From: Haematobia irritans
Lineage: Eukaryota; Arthropoda; Insecta; Diptera; Muscidae
Direction of reading: 5' to 3'
Assembly (NCBI RefSeq): GCF_050003625.1
Contig: NC_134397.1
Span: 148,985,526-149,049,525, forward strand
Length of the DNA: 64,000 bases
The first letter of the stretch is position 1. Every line of letters starts with the position of its first letter. Made by a program: the position numbers and the translations under genes. Below, piece by piece: positions 1 to 12,914 of the stretch. A model generated the notes under the pieces. The model was given only the letters and a program-made list of their open reading frames with translations. It searched no databases and had not been told where the DNA came from.

Positions 1-1398
1 CTCAAGGACGCTTAGTTTAGGAGATATGGGCAAAAGAAGTTTTTCATATAAAAATTTCAATATTTTATGTTTTGGGTTGATTTTTCAATTTTTTTGGGGT
101 GGTCACGAATTAAAGTCCTTTTCGCTCTAGGACGCATATTTAAGGAGATATGGGCAAAAGAAGTTTTTCATATAAAAATTTCAATTTTTTTAGGTTTTGG
201 GTGGATTTTTCAATTTTTTGGGGGTGGTCACGAATTAAAGTCCTTTTCGCTCTAGGACGCATATTTAAGGAGATATGGGCAAAATAAGTTTTTCATATAA
301 AAATTTCAATTTTTTTAAGTTTTGGGTGAATTTTTCAATTTTTTGGGTGTGGTCACGAATTAAAGTCCTTTTCGCTCTAGGACGCATATTTAAGGAGATA
401 TGGGCAAAATAAGTTTTTCATATAAAAATTTCAATTTTTTTAAGTTTTGGGTGAATTTTTCAATTTTTTGGGGGTGGTCACGAATTAAAGTCCTTTTCGC
501 TCTAGGACGCTTAGTTTAGGAGATATGGGCAAAAGAAGTTTTTCATATAAAAATTTCAATTTTTTTAGGTTTTGGGTGAATTTTTCAATTTTTTGGGGGT
601 GGTCACAAATTAAAGTCCTTTTCGCTCTAGGACGCATATTTAAGGAGATATGGGCAAAAGAAGTTGTTCATATAAAAATTTCAATTTTTTTAGGTTTTGG
701 GTGAATTTTTCAATTTTTTGGGGGTGGTCACGAATTAAAGTCCTTTTCGCTCTAGGACGCATATTTAAGGAGATATGGGCAAAATAAGTTTTTCATATAA
801 AAATTTCAATTTTTTTAGGTTTTGGGTGGATTTTTCAATTTTACGGGGGTGGTAACGAATTAAAGTCCTTTTCGCTCTAGGACGCATATTTAAGGAGATA
901 TGGGCAAAAGAAGTTTTTCATATAAAAATTTCAATTTTTTTAGGTTTTGGGTGGATTTTTAAATTTTTTGGGGGTGGTCACGAATTAAAGTCCTTTTCGC
1001 TCTAGGACGCATATTTAAGGAGATATGGGCAAAAGAAGTTTTTCATATAAAAATATCAATTTTTTTAGGTTTTGGGTGGATTTTTCAATTTTTCGGGGGT
1101 GGTAACGAATTAAAGTCCTTTTCGCTCTAGGACGCATATTTAAGGAGATATGGGCAAAAGAAGTTTGTCATATAAAAATTTCAATTTTTTTAGGTTTTGG
1201 GTGGATTTTTAAATTTTTTGGGGGTGGTCACGAATTAAAGTCCTTTTCGCTCTAGGACGCATATTTAAGGAGATATGGGAAAAAGAAGTTTTTCATATAA
1301 AAATTTCAATTTTTTTAGGTTTTGGGTGGATTTTTCAATTTTTTGGGGGTGGTCACGAATTAAAGTCCTTTTCGCTCTAGGACGCATATTTAAGGAGA

Positions 1399-1460
1399 TA
1401 TACAAATTTCAATTTTTTTAGGTTTTGGGTGGATTTTTCAATTTTTTGAGGTGGTCACGA
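1399..1460 (+). repeat. Shortened monomer with ACAAATTTCAA junction
   Basis: GGAGATAT is followed by ACAAATTTCAA where a full monomer has a longer GGGCAAAAGAAG...CATATAAAAATTTCAA stretch, removing about 22 bp. The same monomer also has GAGGTGG for GGGGGTGG, so the unit is about 102 bp. The pair of changes recurs together near 8299, 15465, 18659, 21679, 24871, 50062, 59865, 60717, 61816 and 62788. A different short form with GGGCAATTTTTCAA occurs near 1755, 4905 and 8650. These serve as phase markers for the larger repeats. Confidence 0.85.
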
Positions 1461-2857
1461 ATTAAAGTCCTTTTCGCTCTAGGACGCATATTTAAGGAGA
1501 TATGGGCAAAAGAAGTTTTTCATATAAAAATTTCAATTTTTTTAGGTTTTGGGTGGATTTTTCAATTTTTTGGGGGTGGTCACGAATTAAAGTCCTTTTC
1601 GCTCTAGGACGCATATTTAAGGAGATATGGGCAAAATATGTTTTTCATATAAAAATTTCAATTTTTTTAAGTTTTGGGTGAATTTTTCAATTTTTTGGGG
1701 GTGGTCACGAATTAAAGTCCTTTTCGCTCTAGGACGCATATTTAAGGAGATATGGGCAATTTTTCAATTTTTTTAGGTTTTGGGTGGATTTTTCAATTTT
1801 TTGAGGTGGTCACGAATTAAAGTCCTTTTCGCTCTAGGACGCATATTTAAGGAGATATGGGCAAAAGAAGTTTTTCATATAAAAATTTAAATTTTTTTAG
1901 GTTTTGGGTGGATTTTTCAATTTTTTGGGGGTGGTCACGAATTAAAGTCCTTTTCGCTCTAGGACGCATATTTAAGGAGATATGGGCAAAATAAGTTTTT
2001 CATATAAAAATTTCAATTTTTTTAAGTTTTGGGTGAATTTTTCAATTTTTTGGGGGTGGTCACGAATAAAAGTCCTTTTCGTTCTAGGACGCATAGTTAA
2101 GGAGATATGGGCAAAATAAGTTTTTCATATAAAAATTTCAATTTTTTTAAGGTTTGGATGAATTTTTCAATTTTTTGGGGGTGGTCACGAATTAAAGTCC
2201 TTTTCGCTCTAGGACGCTTAGTTTAGGAGATATGGGCAAAAGAAGTTTTTCATATAAAAATTTCAATTTTTTTAGGTTTTGGGTGAATTTTTCAATTTTT
2301 TGGGGGTGGTCACAAATTAAAGTCCTTTTCGCTCTAGGACGCATATTTAAGGAGATATGGGCAAAAGAAGTTTTTCATATAAAAATTTCAATTTTTTTAG
2401 GTTTTGGGTGAATTTTTCAATTTTTTGGGGGTGGTCACGAATTAAAGTCCTTTTCGCTCTAGGACGCATATTTAAGGAGATATGGGCAAAAGAAGTTTTT
2501 CATATAAAAATTTCATTTTTTTTAGGTTTTGAGTGAATTTTTCAATTTTTTGGGGGTGGTCACGAATTAAAGTCCTTTTCGCTCTAGGACGCATATTTAA
2601 GGAGATATGGGCAAAAGAAGTTTTTCATATAAAAATTTCAATTTTTTTAGGTTTTGGTTGAATTTTTCAATTTTTTGGGGGTGGTCACGAATTAAAGTCC
2701 TTTTCGCTCTAGGACGCTTAGTTTAGGAGATATGGGCAAAAGAAGTTTTTCATATAAAAATTTCATTTTTTTAGGTTTTGGGTGAATTTTCCAATTTTTT
2801 GGGGGTGGTCACGAATTAAAGTCCTTTTCGCTCTAGGACGCATATTTAAGGAGATAT

Positions 2858-2905
2858 CACGAATTAAAGTCCTTTTCGCTCTAGGACGCATATTTAAGGA
2901 GATAT
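2858..2905 (+). repeat. 48-bp short satellite monomer (first of about 20)
   Basis: Here GGAGATAT is followed directly by CACGAATTAAAG, so 77 bp of the 125-bp monomer (from GGGCAAAAG to GGTGGT) is missing and a 48-bp unit remains. The same breakpoint recurs near 7376, 12375, 13796, 15942, 17363, 20009, 22155, 23576, 27720, 39686, 40858, 41530, 42328, 43749, 46046, 47718, 49015, 53036 and 56325. One ancestral deletion spread by block duplication explains this better than repeated independent deletions. Confidence 0.9.
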
Positions 2906-5378
2906 GGGCAAAAGAAGTTTTTCATATAAAAATTTCAATTTTTTTAGGTTTTGGGTGGATTTTTCAATTTTTTGGGGTGGTCACGAATTAAAGTCCTTTT
3001 CGGTCTAGGACGCATATTTAAGGAGATATGGGCAAAAGAAGTTTTTCATATAAAAATTTCAATTTTTTTAGGTTTTGGGTGAATTTTTCAATTTTTTGGG
3101 GGTGGTCACGAACTAAAGTCATTTTCGCTCTAGGACGCATATTTAAGGAGATATGGGCAAAAGAAGTTTTTCATATAAAAATTTCAATTTTTTTAGGTTT
3201 TGGGTGGATTTTTCAATTTTTTGGGGTGGTCACGAATTAAAGTCCTTTTCGGTCTATGGCGCATATTTAAGGAGATATGGGCAAAAGAAGTTTTTCATAT
3301 AAAAATTTAATTTTTTTAGGTTTTGGGTGAATTTTTCAATTTTTTGGGGGTGCTCACGAATTAAAGCCCTTTTCCCTCAAGACGCTTAGTTTAGGAGATA
3401 TGGGCAAAAGAAGTTTTTCATATAAAAATTTCAATATTTTATGTTTTGGGTTGATTTTTCAATTTTTTTGGGGTGGTCACGAATTAAAGTCCTTTTCGCT
3501 CTAGGACGCATATTTAAGGAGATATGGGCAAAAGAAGTTTTTCATATAAAAATTTCAATTTTTTTAGGTTTTGGGTGGATTTTTCAATTTTTTGGGGGTG
3601 GTCACGAATTAAAGTCCTTTTCGCTCTAGGACGCATATTTAAGGAGATATGGGCAAAATAAGTTTTTCATATAAAAATTTCAATTTTTTTAAGTTTTGGG
3701 TGAATTTTTCAATTTTTTGGGTGTGGTCACGAATTAAAGTCCTTTTCGCTCTAGGACGCATATTTAAGGAGATATGGGCAAAATAAGTTTTTCATATAAA
3801 AATTTCAATTTTTTTAAGTTTTGGGTGAATTTTTCAATTTTTTGGGGGTGGTCACGAATTAAAGTCCTTTTCGCTCTAGGACGCTTAGTTTAGGAGATAT
3901 GGGCAAAAGAAGTTTTTCATATAAAAATTTCAATTTTTTTAGGTTTTGGGTGAATTTTTCAATTTTTTGGGGGTGGTCACAAATTAAAGTCCTTTTCGCT
4001 CTAGGACGCATATTTAAGGAGATATGGGCAAAAGAAGTTGTTCATATAAAAATTTCAATTTTTTTAGGTTTTGGGTGAATTTTTCAATTTTTTGGGGGTG
4101 GTCACGAATTAAAGTCCTTTTCGCTCTAGGACGCATATTTAAGGAGATATGGGCAAAATAAGTTTTTCATATAAAAATTTCAATTTTTTTAGGTTTTGGG
4201 TGGATTTTTCAATTTTTCGGGGGTGGTAACGAATTAAAGTCCTTTTCGCTCTAGGACGCATATTTAAGGAGATATGGGCAAAAGAAGTTTTTCATATAAA
4301 AATTTCAATTTTTTTAGGTTTTGGGTGGATTTTTAAATTTTTTGGGGGTGGTCACGAATTAAAGTCCTTTTCGCTCTAGGACGCATATTTAAGGAGATAT
4401 GGGCAAAAGAAGTTTTTCATATAAAAATTTCAATTTTTTTAGGTTTTGGGTGGATTTTTCAATTTTTCGGGGGTGGTAACGAATTAAAGTCCTTTTCGCT
4501 CTAGGACGCATATTTAAGGAGATATGGGCAAAAGAAGTTTGTCATATAAAAATTTCAATTTTTTTAGGTTTTGGGTGGATTTTTAAATTTTTTGGGGGTG
4601 GTCACGAATTAAAGTCCTTTTCGCTCTAGGACGCATATTTAAGGAGATATGGGCAAAAGAAGTTTTTCATATAAAAATTTCAATTTTTTTAGGTTTTGGG
4701 TGGATTTTTCAATTTTTTGGGGGTGGTCACGAATTAAAGTCCTTTTCGCTCTAGGACGCATATTTAAGGAGATATGGGCAAAATAAGTTTTTCATATAAA
4801 AATTTCAATTTTTTTAAGTTTTGGGTGAATTTTTCAATTTTTTGGGGGTGGTCACGAATTAAAGTCCTTTTCGCTCTAGGACGCATATTTAAGGAGATAT
4901 GGGCAATTTTTCAATTTTTTTAGGTTTTGGGTGGATTTTTCAATTTTTTGAGGTGGTCACGAATTAAAGTCCTTTTCGCTCTAGGACGCATATTTAAGGA
5001 GATATGGGCAAAAGAAGTTTTTCATATAAAAATTTAAATTTTTTTAGGTTTTGGGTGGATTTTTCAATTTTTTGGGGGTGGTCACGAATTAAAGTCCTTT
5101 TCGCTCTAGGACGCATATTTAAGGAGATATGGGCAAAATAAGTTTTTCATATAAAAATTTCAATTTTTTTAAGTTTTGGGTGAATTTTTCAATTTTTTGG
5201 GGGTGGTCACGAATAAAAGTCCTTTTCGTTCTAGGACGCATAGTTAAGGAGATATGGGCAAAATAAGTTTTTCATATAAAAATTTCAATTTTTTTAAGGT
5301 TTGGATGAATTTTTCAATTTTTTGGGGGTGGTCACGAATTAAAGTCCTTTTCGCTCTAGGCCGCATATTTAAGGAGAT

Positions 5379-8300
5379 ATGGGCAAAAGAAGTTTTTCAT
5401 ATAAAATTTTCAATTTTTTTAGGTTTTGGGTGGATTTTTCAATTTTTTGGGGGTGGTCACGAATTAAAGTCCTTTTCGCTCTAGGACGCATATTTAAGGA
5501 GATATGGGCGAAAGAAGTTTTTCATATAAAAATTTCAATTTTTTTAGGTTTTGGGTGAAATTTTCAATTTTTTGGGGGTGGTCACGAATTAAAGTCCTTT
5601 TCGCTCTAGGACGCTTAGTTTAGGAGATATGGGCAAAAGAAGTTTTTCATATAAAAATTTCATTTTTTTAGGTTTTGGGTGAATTTTTCAATTTTTTGGG
5701 GGTGGTCACGAATTAAAGTCCTTTTCGCTCTAGGACGCATATTTAAGGAGATATGGGCAAAAGAAGTTTTTCATATAAAAATTTCAATTTTTTATGTTTT
5801 GGGTTGATTTTTCAATTTTTTTGGGGTGGTCACGAATTAAAGTCCTTTTCGCTCTAGGACGCATATTTAAGGAGATATGGGCAAAAGAAGTTTTTCATAT
5901 AAAAATTTCAATTTTTTTAGGTTTTGGGTGGATTTTTCAATTTTTTGGGGGTGGTCACGAATTAAAGTCCTTTTCGCTCTAGGACGCATATTTTAGGAGA
6001 TATGGGCAAAATAAGTTTATCATATAAACATTTCAATTTTTTTAAGTTTTGGGTGAATTTTTCAATTTTTTGGGGGTGGTCACGAATTAAAGTCCTTTTC
6101 GCTCTAGGACGCATATTTAAGGAGATATGGGCAAAATAAGTTTTTCATATAAAAATTTCAATTTTTTTAAGTTTTGGGTGGATTTTTCAATTTTTTGGGG
6201 GTGGTCACGAATTAAAGTCCTTTTCGCTCTAGGACGCATATTTTAGGAGATATGGGCAAAATAAGTTTTTCATATAAACATTTCAATTTTTTTAGGTTTT
6301 GGGTTAATTTTCAATTTTTTGGGGGTGGTCACAAATTAAAGTCCTTTTCGCTCTAGGACGCATATTTAAGGAGATATGGGCAAAATAAGTTTTTCATATA
6401 AAAATTTCAATTTTTTTAGGTTTTGGGCGAATTTTTCAATTTTTTGGGGGTGGTCACGAATTAAAGTCCTTTTCGCTCTAGGACGCATATTTAAGGAGAT
6501 ATGGGCAAAAGAAGTTTTTCATATAAAAATTTCAATTTTTTTAGGTTTTGGGTGGATTTTTCAATTTTTCGGGGGTGGTAACGAATTAAAGTCCTTTTCG
6601 CTCTAGGACGCATATTTAAGGAGATATGGGCAAAAGAAGTTTTTCATATAAAAATTTCAATTTTTTTAGGTTTTGGGTGGATTTTTCAATTTTTTGGGGG
6701 TGGTCACGAATTAAAGTCCTTTTCGCTCTAGGACGCATATTTAAGGAGATATGGGCAAAAGAAGTTTTTCATATAAAAATTTCAATTTTTTTAGGTTTTG
6801 GGTGGATTTTTCAATTTTTCGGGGGTGGTAACGAATTAAAGTCCTTTTCGGTCTAGGACGCATATTTAAGGAGATATGGGCAAAAGAAGTTTTTCATATA
6901 AAAATTTCAATTTTTTTAGGTTTTGGGTGAATTTTTCAATTTTTTGGGGGTGGTCACGAATTAAAGTCCTTTTCGCTCTAGGACGCTTAGTTTAGGAGAT
7001 ATGGGCAAAAGAAGTTTTTCATATAAAAATTTCATTTTTTTTAGGTTTTGGATGAATTTTTCAATTTTTTGGGGGTGGTCACGAATTAAAGTCCTTTTCG
7101 CTCTAGGACGCATATTTAAGGAGATATGGGCAAAAGAAGTTTTTCATATAAAAATTTCAATTTTTTTAGGTTTTGGGTGAATTTTTCAATTTTTTGGGGG
7201 TGGTCACGAATTAAAGTCCTTTTCGCTCTAGGACGCTTAGTTTAGGAGATATGGGCAAAAGAAGTTTTTCATATAAAAATTTCATTTTTTTAGGTTTTGG
7301 GTGAATTTTCCAATTTTTTGGGGGTGGTCACGAATTAAAGTCCTTTTCGCTCTAGGACGCATATTTAAGGAGATATCACGAATTAAAGTCCTTTTCGCTC
7401 TAGGACGCATATTTAAGGAGATATGGGCAAAAGAAGTTTTTCATATAAAAATTTCAATTTTTTTAGGTTTTGGGTGGATTTTTAAATTTTTTGGGGTGGT
7501 CACGAATTAAAGTCCTTTTCGGTCTAGGACGCATATTTAAGGAGATATGGGCAAAAGAAGTTTTTCATATAAAAATTTCAATTTTTTTAGGTTTTGGGTG
7601 AATTTTTCAATTTTTTGGGGGTGGTCACGAACTAAAGTCCTTTTCGCTCTAGGACGCTTGGTTTAGGAGATATGGGCAAAAGAAGTTTTTCATATAAAAA
7701 TGTCAATTTTTTTAGGTTTTGGGTGAATTTTTCAATTTTTTGGGGGTGGTCACAAATTAAAGTCCTTTTCGCTGTAGGACGCATATTTAAGGAGATATGG
7801 GCAAAAGAAGTTTTTCATATAAAAATTTCAATTTTTTTAGGTTTTGGGTGAATTTTTCAATTTTTTGGGGGTGGTCACGAATTAAAGTCCTTTTCGCTCT
7901 AGGACGCGTATTTAAGGAGATATGGGCAAAAGAAGTTTTTCATATAAAAATTTCAATTTTTTTAGGTTTTGGGTGGATTTTTCAATTTTTCGGGGGTGGT
8001 AACGAATTAAAGTCCTTTTCGCTCTAGGACGCATATTTAAGGAGATATGGGCAAAAGAAGTTTGTCATATAAAAATTTCAATTTTTTTAGGTTTTGGGTG
8101 GATTTTTAAATTTTTTGGGGGTGGTCACGAATTAAAGTCCTTTTCGCTCTAGGACGCATATTTAAGGAGATATGGGCAAAAGAAGTTTTTCATATAAAAA
8201 TTTCAATTTTTTTAGGTTTTGGGTGGATTTTTCAATTTTTTGGGGGTGGTCACGAATTAAAGTCCTTTTCGCTCTAGGACGCATATTTAAGGAGATATAC

Positions 8301-11300
8301 AAATTTCAATTTTTTTAGGTTTTGGGTGGATTTTTCAATTTTTTGAGGTGGTCACGAATTAAAGTCCTTTTCGCTCTAGGACGCATATTTAAGGAGATAT
8401 GGGCAAAAGAAGTTTTTCATATAAAAATTTCAATTTTTTTAGGTTTTGGGTGGATTTTTCAATTTTTTGGGGGTGGTCACGAATTAAAGTCCTTTTCGCT
8501 CTAGGACGCATATTTAAGGAGATATGGGCAAAATAAGTTTTTCATATAAAAATTTCAATTTTTTTAAGTTTTGGGTGAATTTTTCAATTTTTTGGGGGTG
8601 GTCACGAATTAAAGTCCTTTTCGCTCTAGGACGCATATTTAAGGAGATATGGGCAATTTTTCAATTTTTTTAGGTTTTGGGTGGATTTTTCAATTTTTTG
8701 AGGTGGTCACGAATTAAAGTCCTTTTCGCTCTAGGACGCATATTTAAGGAGATATGGGCAAAAGAAGTTTTTCATATAAAAATTTAAATTTTTTTAGGTT
8801 TTGGGTGGATTTTTCAATTTTTTGGGGGTGGTCACGAATTAAAGTCCTTTTCGCTCTAGGACGCATATTTAAGGAGATATGGGCAAAATAAGTTTTTCAT
8901 ATAAAAATTTCAATTTTTTTAAGTTTTGGGTGAATTTTTCAATTTTTTGGGGGTGGTCACGAATAAAAGTCCTTTTCGTTCTAGGACGCATAGTTAAGGA
9001 GATATGGGCAAAATAAGTTTTTCATATAAAAATTTCAATTTTTTTAAGGTTTGGATGAATTTTTCAATTTTTTGGGGGTGGTCACGAATTAAAGTCCTTT
9101 TCGCTCTAGGACGCTTAGTTTAGGAGATATGGGCAAAAGAAGTTTTTCATATAAAAATTTCAATTTTTTTAGGTTTTGGGTGAATTTTTCAATTTTTTGG
9201 GGGTGGTCACAAATTAAAGTCCTTTTCGCTCTAGGACGCATATTTAAGGAGATATGGGCAAAAGAAGTTTTTCATATAAAAATTTCAATTTTTTTAGGTT
9301 TTGGGTGAATTTTTCAATTTTTTGGGGGTGGTCACGAATTAAAGTCCTTTTCGCTCTAGGACGCATATTTAAGGAGATATGGGCAAAAGAAGTTTTTCAT
9401 ATAAAAATTTCAATTTTTTTAGGTTTTGGGTGAATTTTTCAATTTTTTGGGGGTGGTCACGAATTAAAGTCCTTTTCGCTCTAGGCCGCATATTTAAGGA
9501 GATATGGGCAAAAGAAGTTTTTCATATAAAATTTTCAATTTTTTTAGGTTTTGGGTGGATTTTTCAATTTTTTGGGGGTGGTCACGAATTAAAGTCCTTT
9601 TCGCTCTAGGACGCATATTTAAGGAGATATGGGCGAAAGAAGTTTTTCATATAAAAATTTCAATTTTTTTAGGTTTTGGGTGAATTTTTCAATTTTTTGG
9701 GGGTGGTCACGAATTAAAGTCCTTTTCGCTGTAGGACGCTTAGTTTAGGAGATATGGGCAAAAGAAGTTTTTCATATAAAAATTTCATTTTTTTAGGTTT
9801 TGGGTGAATTTTTCAATTTTTTGGGGGTGGTCACAAATTAAAGTCCTTTTCGCTCTAGGACGCATATTTAAGGAGATATGGGCAAAAGAAGTTTTTCATA
9901 TAAAAATTTCAATTTTTTATGTTTTGGGTTGATTTTTCATTTTTTTTGGGGTGGTCACGAATTAAAGTCCTTTTCGCTCTAGGACGCATATTTAAGGAGA
10001 TATGGGCAAAAGAAGTTTTTCATATAAAAATTTCAATTTTTTTAGGTTTTGGGTGGATTTTTCAATTTTTTGGGGGTGGTCACGAATTAAAGTCCTTTTC
10101 GCTCTAGGACGCATATTTTAGGAGATATGGGCAAAATAAGTTTTTCATATAAACATTTCAATTTTTTTAAGTTTTGGGTGAATTTTTCAATTTTTTGGGG
10201 GTGGTCACGAATTAAAGTCCTTTTCGCTCTAGGACGCATATTTAAGGAGATATGGGCAAAATAAGTTTTTCATATAAAAATTTCAATTTTTTTAAGTTTT
10301 GGGTGGATTTTTCAATTTTTTGGGGGTGGTCACGAATTAAAGTCCTTTTCGCTCTAGGACGCATATTTTAGGAGATATGGGCAAAATAAGTTTTTCATAT
10401 AAAATTTTCAATTTTTTTAGGTTTTGGGTGGATTTTTCAATTTTTTGGGGGTGGTCACGAATTAAAGTCCTTTTCGCTCTAGGACGCATATTTAAGGAGA
10501 TATGGGCGAAAGAAGTTTTTCATATAAAAATTTAAATTTTTTTAGGTTTTGGGTGAATTTTTCAATTTTTTGGGGGTGGTCACGAATTAAAGTCCTTTTC
10601 GCTCTAGGACGCTTAGTTTAGGAGATATGGGCAAAAGAAGTTTTTCATATAAAAATTTCATTTTTTTAGGTTTTGGGTGAATTTTTCAATTTTTTGGGGG
10701 TGGTCACGAATTAAAGTCCTTTTCGCTCTAGGACGCATATTTAAGGAGATATGGGCAAAAGAAGTTTTTCATATAAAAATTTCAATTTTTTATGTTTTGG
10801 GTTGATTTTTCAATTTTTTTGGGGTGGTCACGAATTAAAGTCCTTTTCGCTCTAGGATGCATATTTAAGGAGATATGGGCAAAAGAAGTTTTTCATATAA
10901 AAATTTCAATTTTTTTAGGTTTTGGGTGGATTTTTCAATTTTTTGGGGGTGGTCACGAATTAAAGTCCTTTTCGCTCTAGGACGCATATTTTAGGAGATA
11001 TGGGCAAAATAAGTTTTTCATATAAACATTTCAATTTTTTTAAGTTTTGGGTGAATTTTTCAATTTTTTGGGGGTGGTCACGAATTAAAGTCCTTTTCGC
11101 TCTAGGACGCATATTTAAGGAGATATGGGCAAAATAAGTTTTTCATATAAAAATTTCAATTTTTTTAAGTTTTGGGTGGATTTTTCAATTTTTTGGGGGT
11201 GGTCACGAATTAAAGTCCTTTTCGCTCTAGGACGCATATTTTAGGAGATATGGGCAAAATAAGTTTTTCATATAAACATTTCAATTTTTTTAGGTTTTGG

Positions 11301-12914
11301 GTTAATTTTCAATTTTTTGGGGGTGGTCACAAATTAAAATCCTTTTCGCTCTAGGACGCATATTTAAGGAGATATGGGCAAAATAAGTTTTTCATATAAA
11401 AATTTCAATTTTTTTAGGTTTTGGGCGAATTTTTCAATTTTTTGGGGGTGGTCACGAATTAAAGTCCTTTTCGCTCTAGGACGCATATTTAAGGAGATAT
11501 GGGCAAAAGAAGTTTTTCATATAAAAATTTCAATTTTTTTAGGTTTTGGGTGGATTTTTCAATTTTTCGGGGGTGGTAACGAATTAAAGTCCTTTTCGCT
11601 CTAGGACGCATATTTAAGGAGATATGGGCAAAAGAAGTTTTTCATATAAAAATTTCAATTTTTTTAGGTTTTGGGTGGATTTTTCAATTTTTTGGGGGTG
11701 GTCACGAATTAAAGTCCTTTTCGCTCTAGGACGCATATTTAAGGAGATATGGGCAAAAGAAGTTTTTCATATAAAAATTTCAATTTTTTTAGGTTTTGGG
11801 TGGATTTTTCAATTTTTCGGGGGTGGTAACGAATTAAAGTCCTTTTCGGTCTAGGACGCATATTTAAGGAGATATGGGCAAAAGAAGTTTTTCATATAAA
11901 AATTTCAATTTTTTTAGGTTTTGGGTGAATTTTTCAATTTTTTGGGGGTGGTCACGAATTAAAGTCCTTTTCGCTCTAGGACGCTTAGTTTAGGAGATAT
12001 GGGCAAAAGAAGTTTTTCATATAAAAATTTCATTTTTTTTTAGGTTTTGGGTGAATTTTTCAATTTTTTGGGGGTGGTCACGAATTAAAGTCCTTTTCGC
12101 TCTAGGACGCATATTTAAGGAGATATGGGCAAAAGAAGTTTTTCATATAAAAATTTCAATTTTTTTAGGTTTTGGGTGAATTTTTCAATTTTTTGGGGGT
12201 GGTCACGAATTAAAGTCCTTTTCGCTCTAGGACGCTTAGTTTAGGAGATATGGGCAAAAGAAGTTTTTCATATAAAAATTTCATTTTTTTAGGTTTTGGG
12301 TGAATTTTCCAATTTTTTGGGGGTGGTCACGAATTAAAGTCCTTTTCGCTCTAGGACGCATATTTAAGGAGATATCACGAATTAAAGTCCTTTTCGCTCT
12401 AGGACGCATATTTAAGGAGATATGGGCAAAAGAAGTTTTTCATATAAAAATTTCAATTTTTTTAGGTTTTGGGTGGATTTTTCAATTTTTTGGGGTGGTC
12501 ACGAATTAAAGTCCTTTTCGGTCTAGGACGCATATTTAAGGAGATATGGGCAAAAGAAGTTTTTCATATAAAAATTTCAATTTTTTTAGGTTTTGGGTGA
12601 ATTTTTCAATTTTTTGGGGGTGGTCACGAACTAAAGTCCTTTTCGCTCTAGGACGCTTGGTTTAGGAGATATGGGCAAAAGAAGTTTTTCATATAAAAAT
12701 GTCAATTTTTTTAGGTTTTGGGTGAATTTTTCAATTTTTTGGGGGTGGTCACAAATTAAAGTCCTTTTCGCTGTAGGACGCATATTTAAGGAGATATGGG
12801 CAAAAGAAGTTTTTCATATAAAAATTTCAATTTTTTTAGGTTTTGGGTGAATTTTTCAATTTTTTGGGGGTGGTCACGAATTAAAGTCCTTTTCGCTCTA
12901 GGACGCGTATTTAA
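5379..12914 (+). repeat. Two 2.5-kb copies about 4998 bp apart
   Basis: The block about 5379-7915 is repeated at about 10378-12914. Marker monomers at 5794/10792, 6376/11374 and 6626/11624 are 4998 apart, and 7301/12300 is 4999 apart because of one extra T in a T-run near 12040. Both copies end at the monomer carrying GGACGCGTATTT (about 7906 and 12905). The start of the block has a third copy at about 9504-10107 (offset 4125). The intervening 7900-9300 resembles 1010-2400 (offset 6897). The second copy is paralogous to the sequence flanking the retrotransposon (offset about 15346). Confidence 0.75.

Larger units (their letters stand above)
1..5345 (+). repeat. Segmental duplication, offset 3374 then 3150 bp
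   Basis: About 1-2195 is repeated at about 3375-5345. The distinctive monomer with TTTATGTTTTGGGTTGA occurs at about 61 and 3435 (offset 3374). The AAGGTTTGGATG monomer occurs at about 2152 and 5296, where the offset has fallen to about 3150. The 224-bp difference is explained by loss, in the second copy, of the segment around 1402-1625 that contains the short ACAAATTTCAA monomer and the monomer after it. Boundaries were set by eye from variant monomers. Confidence 0.75.
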
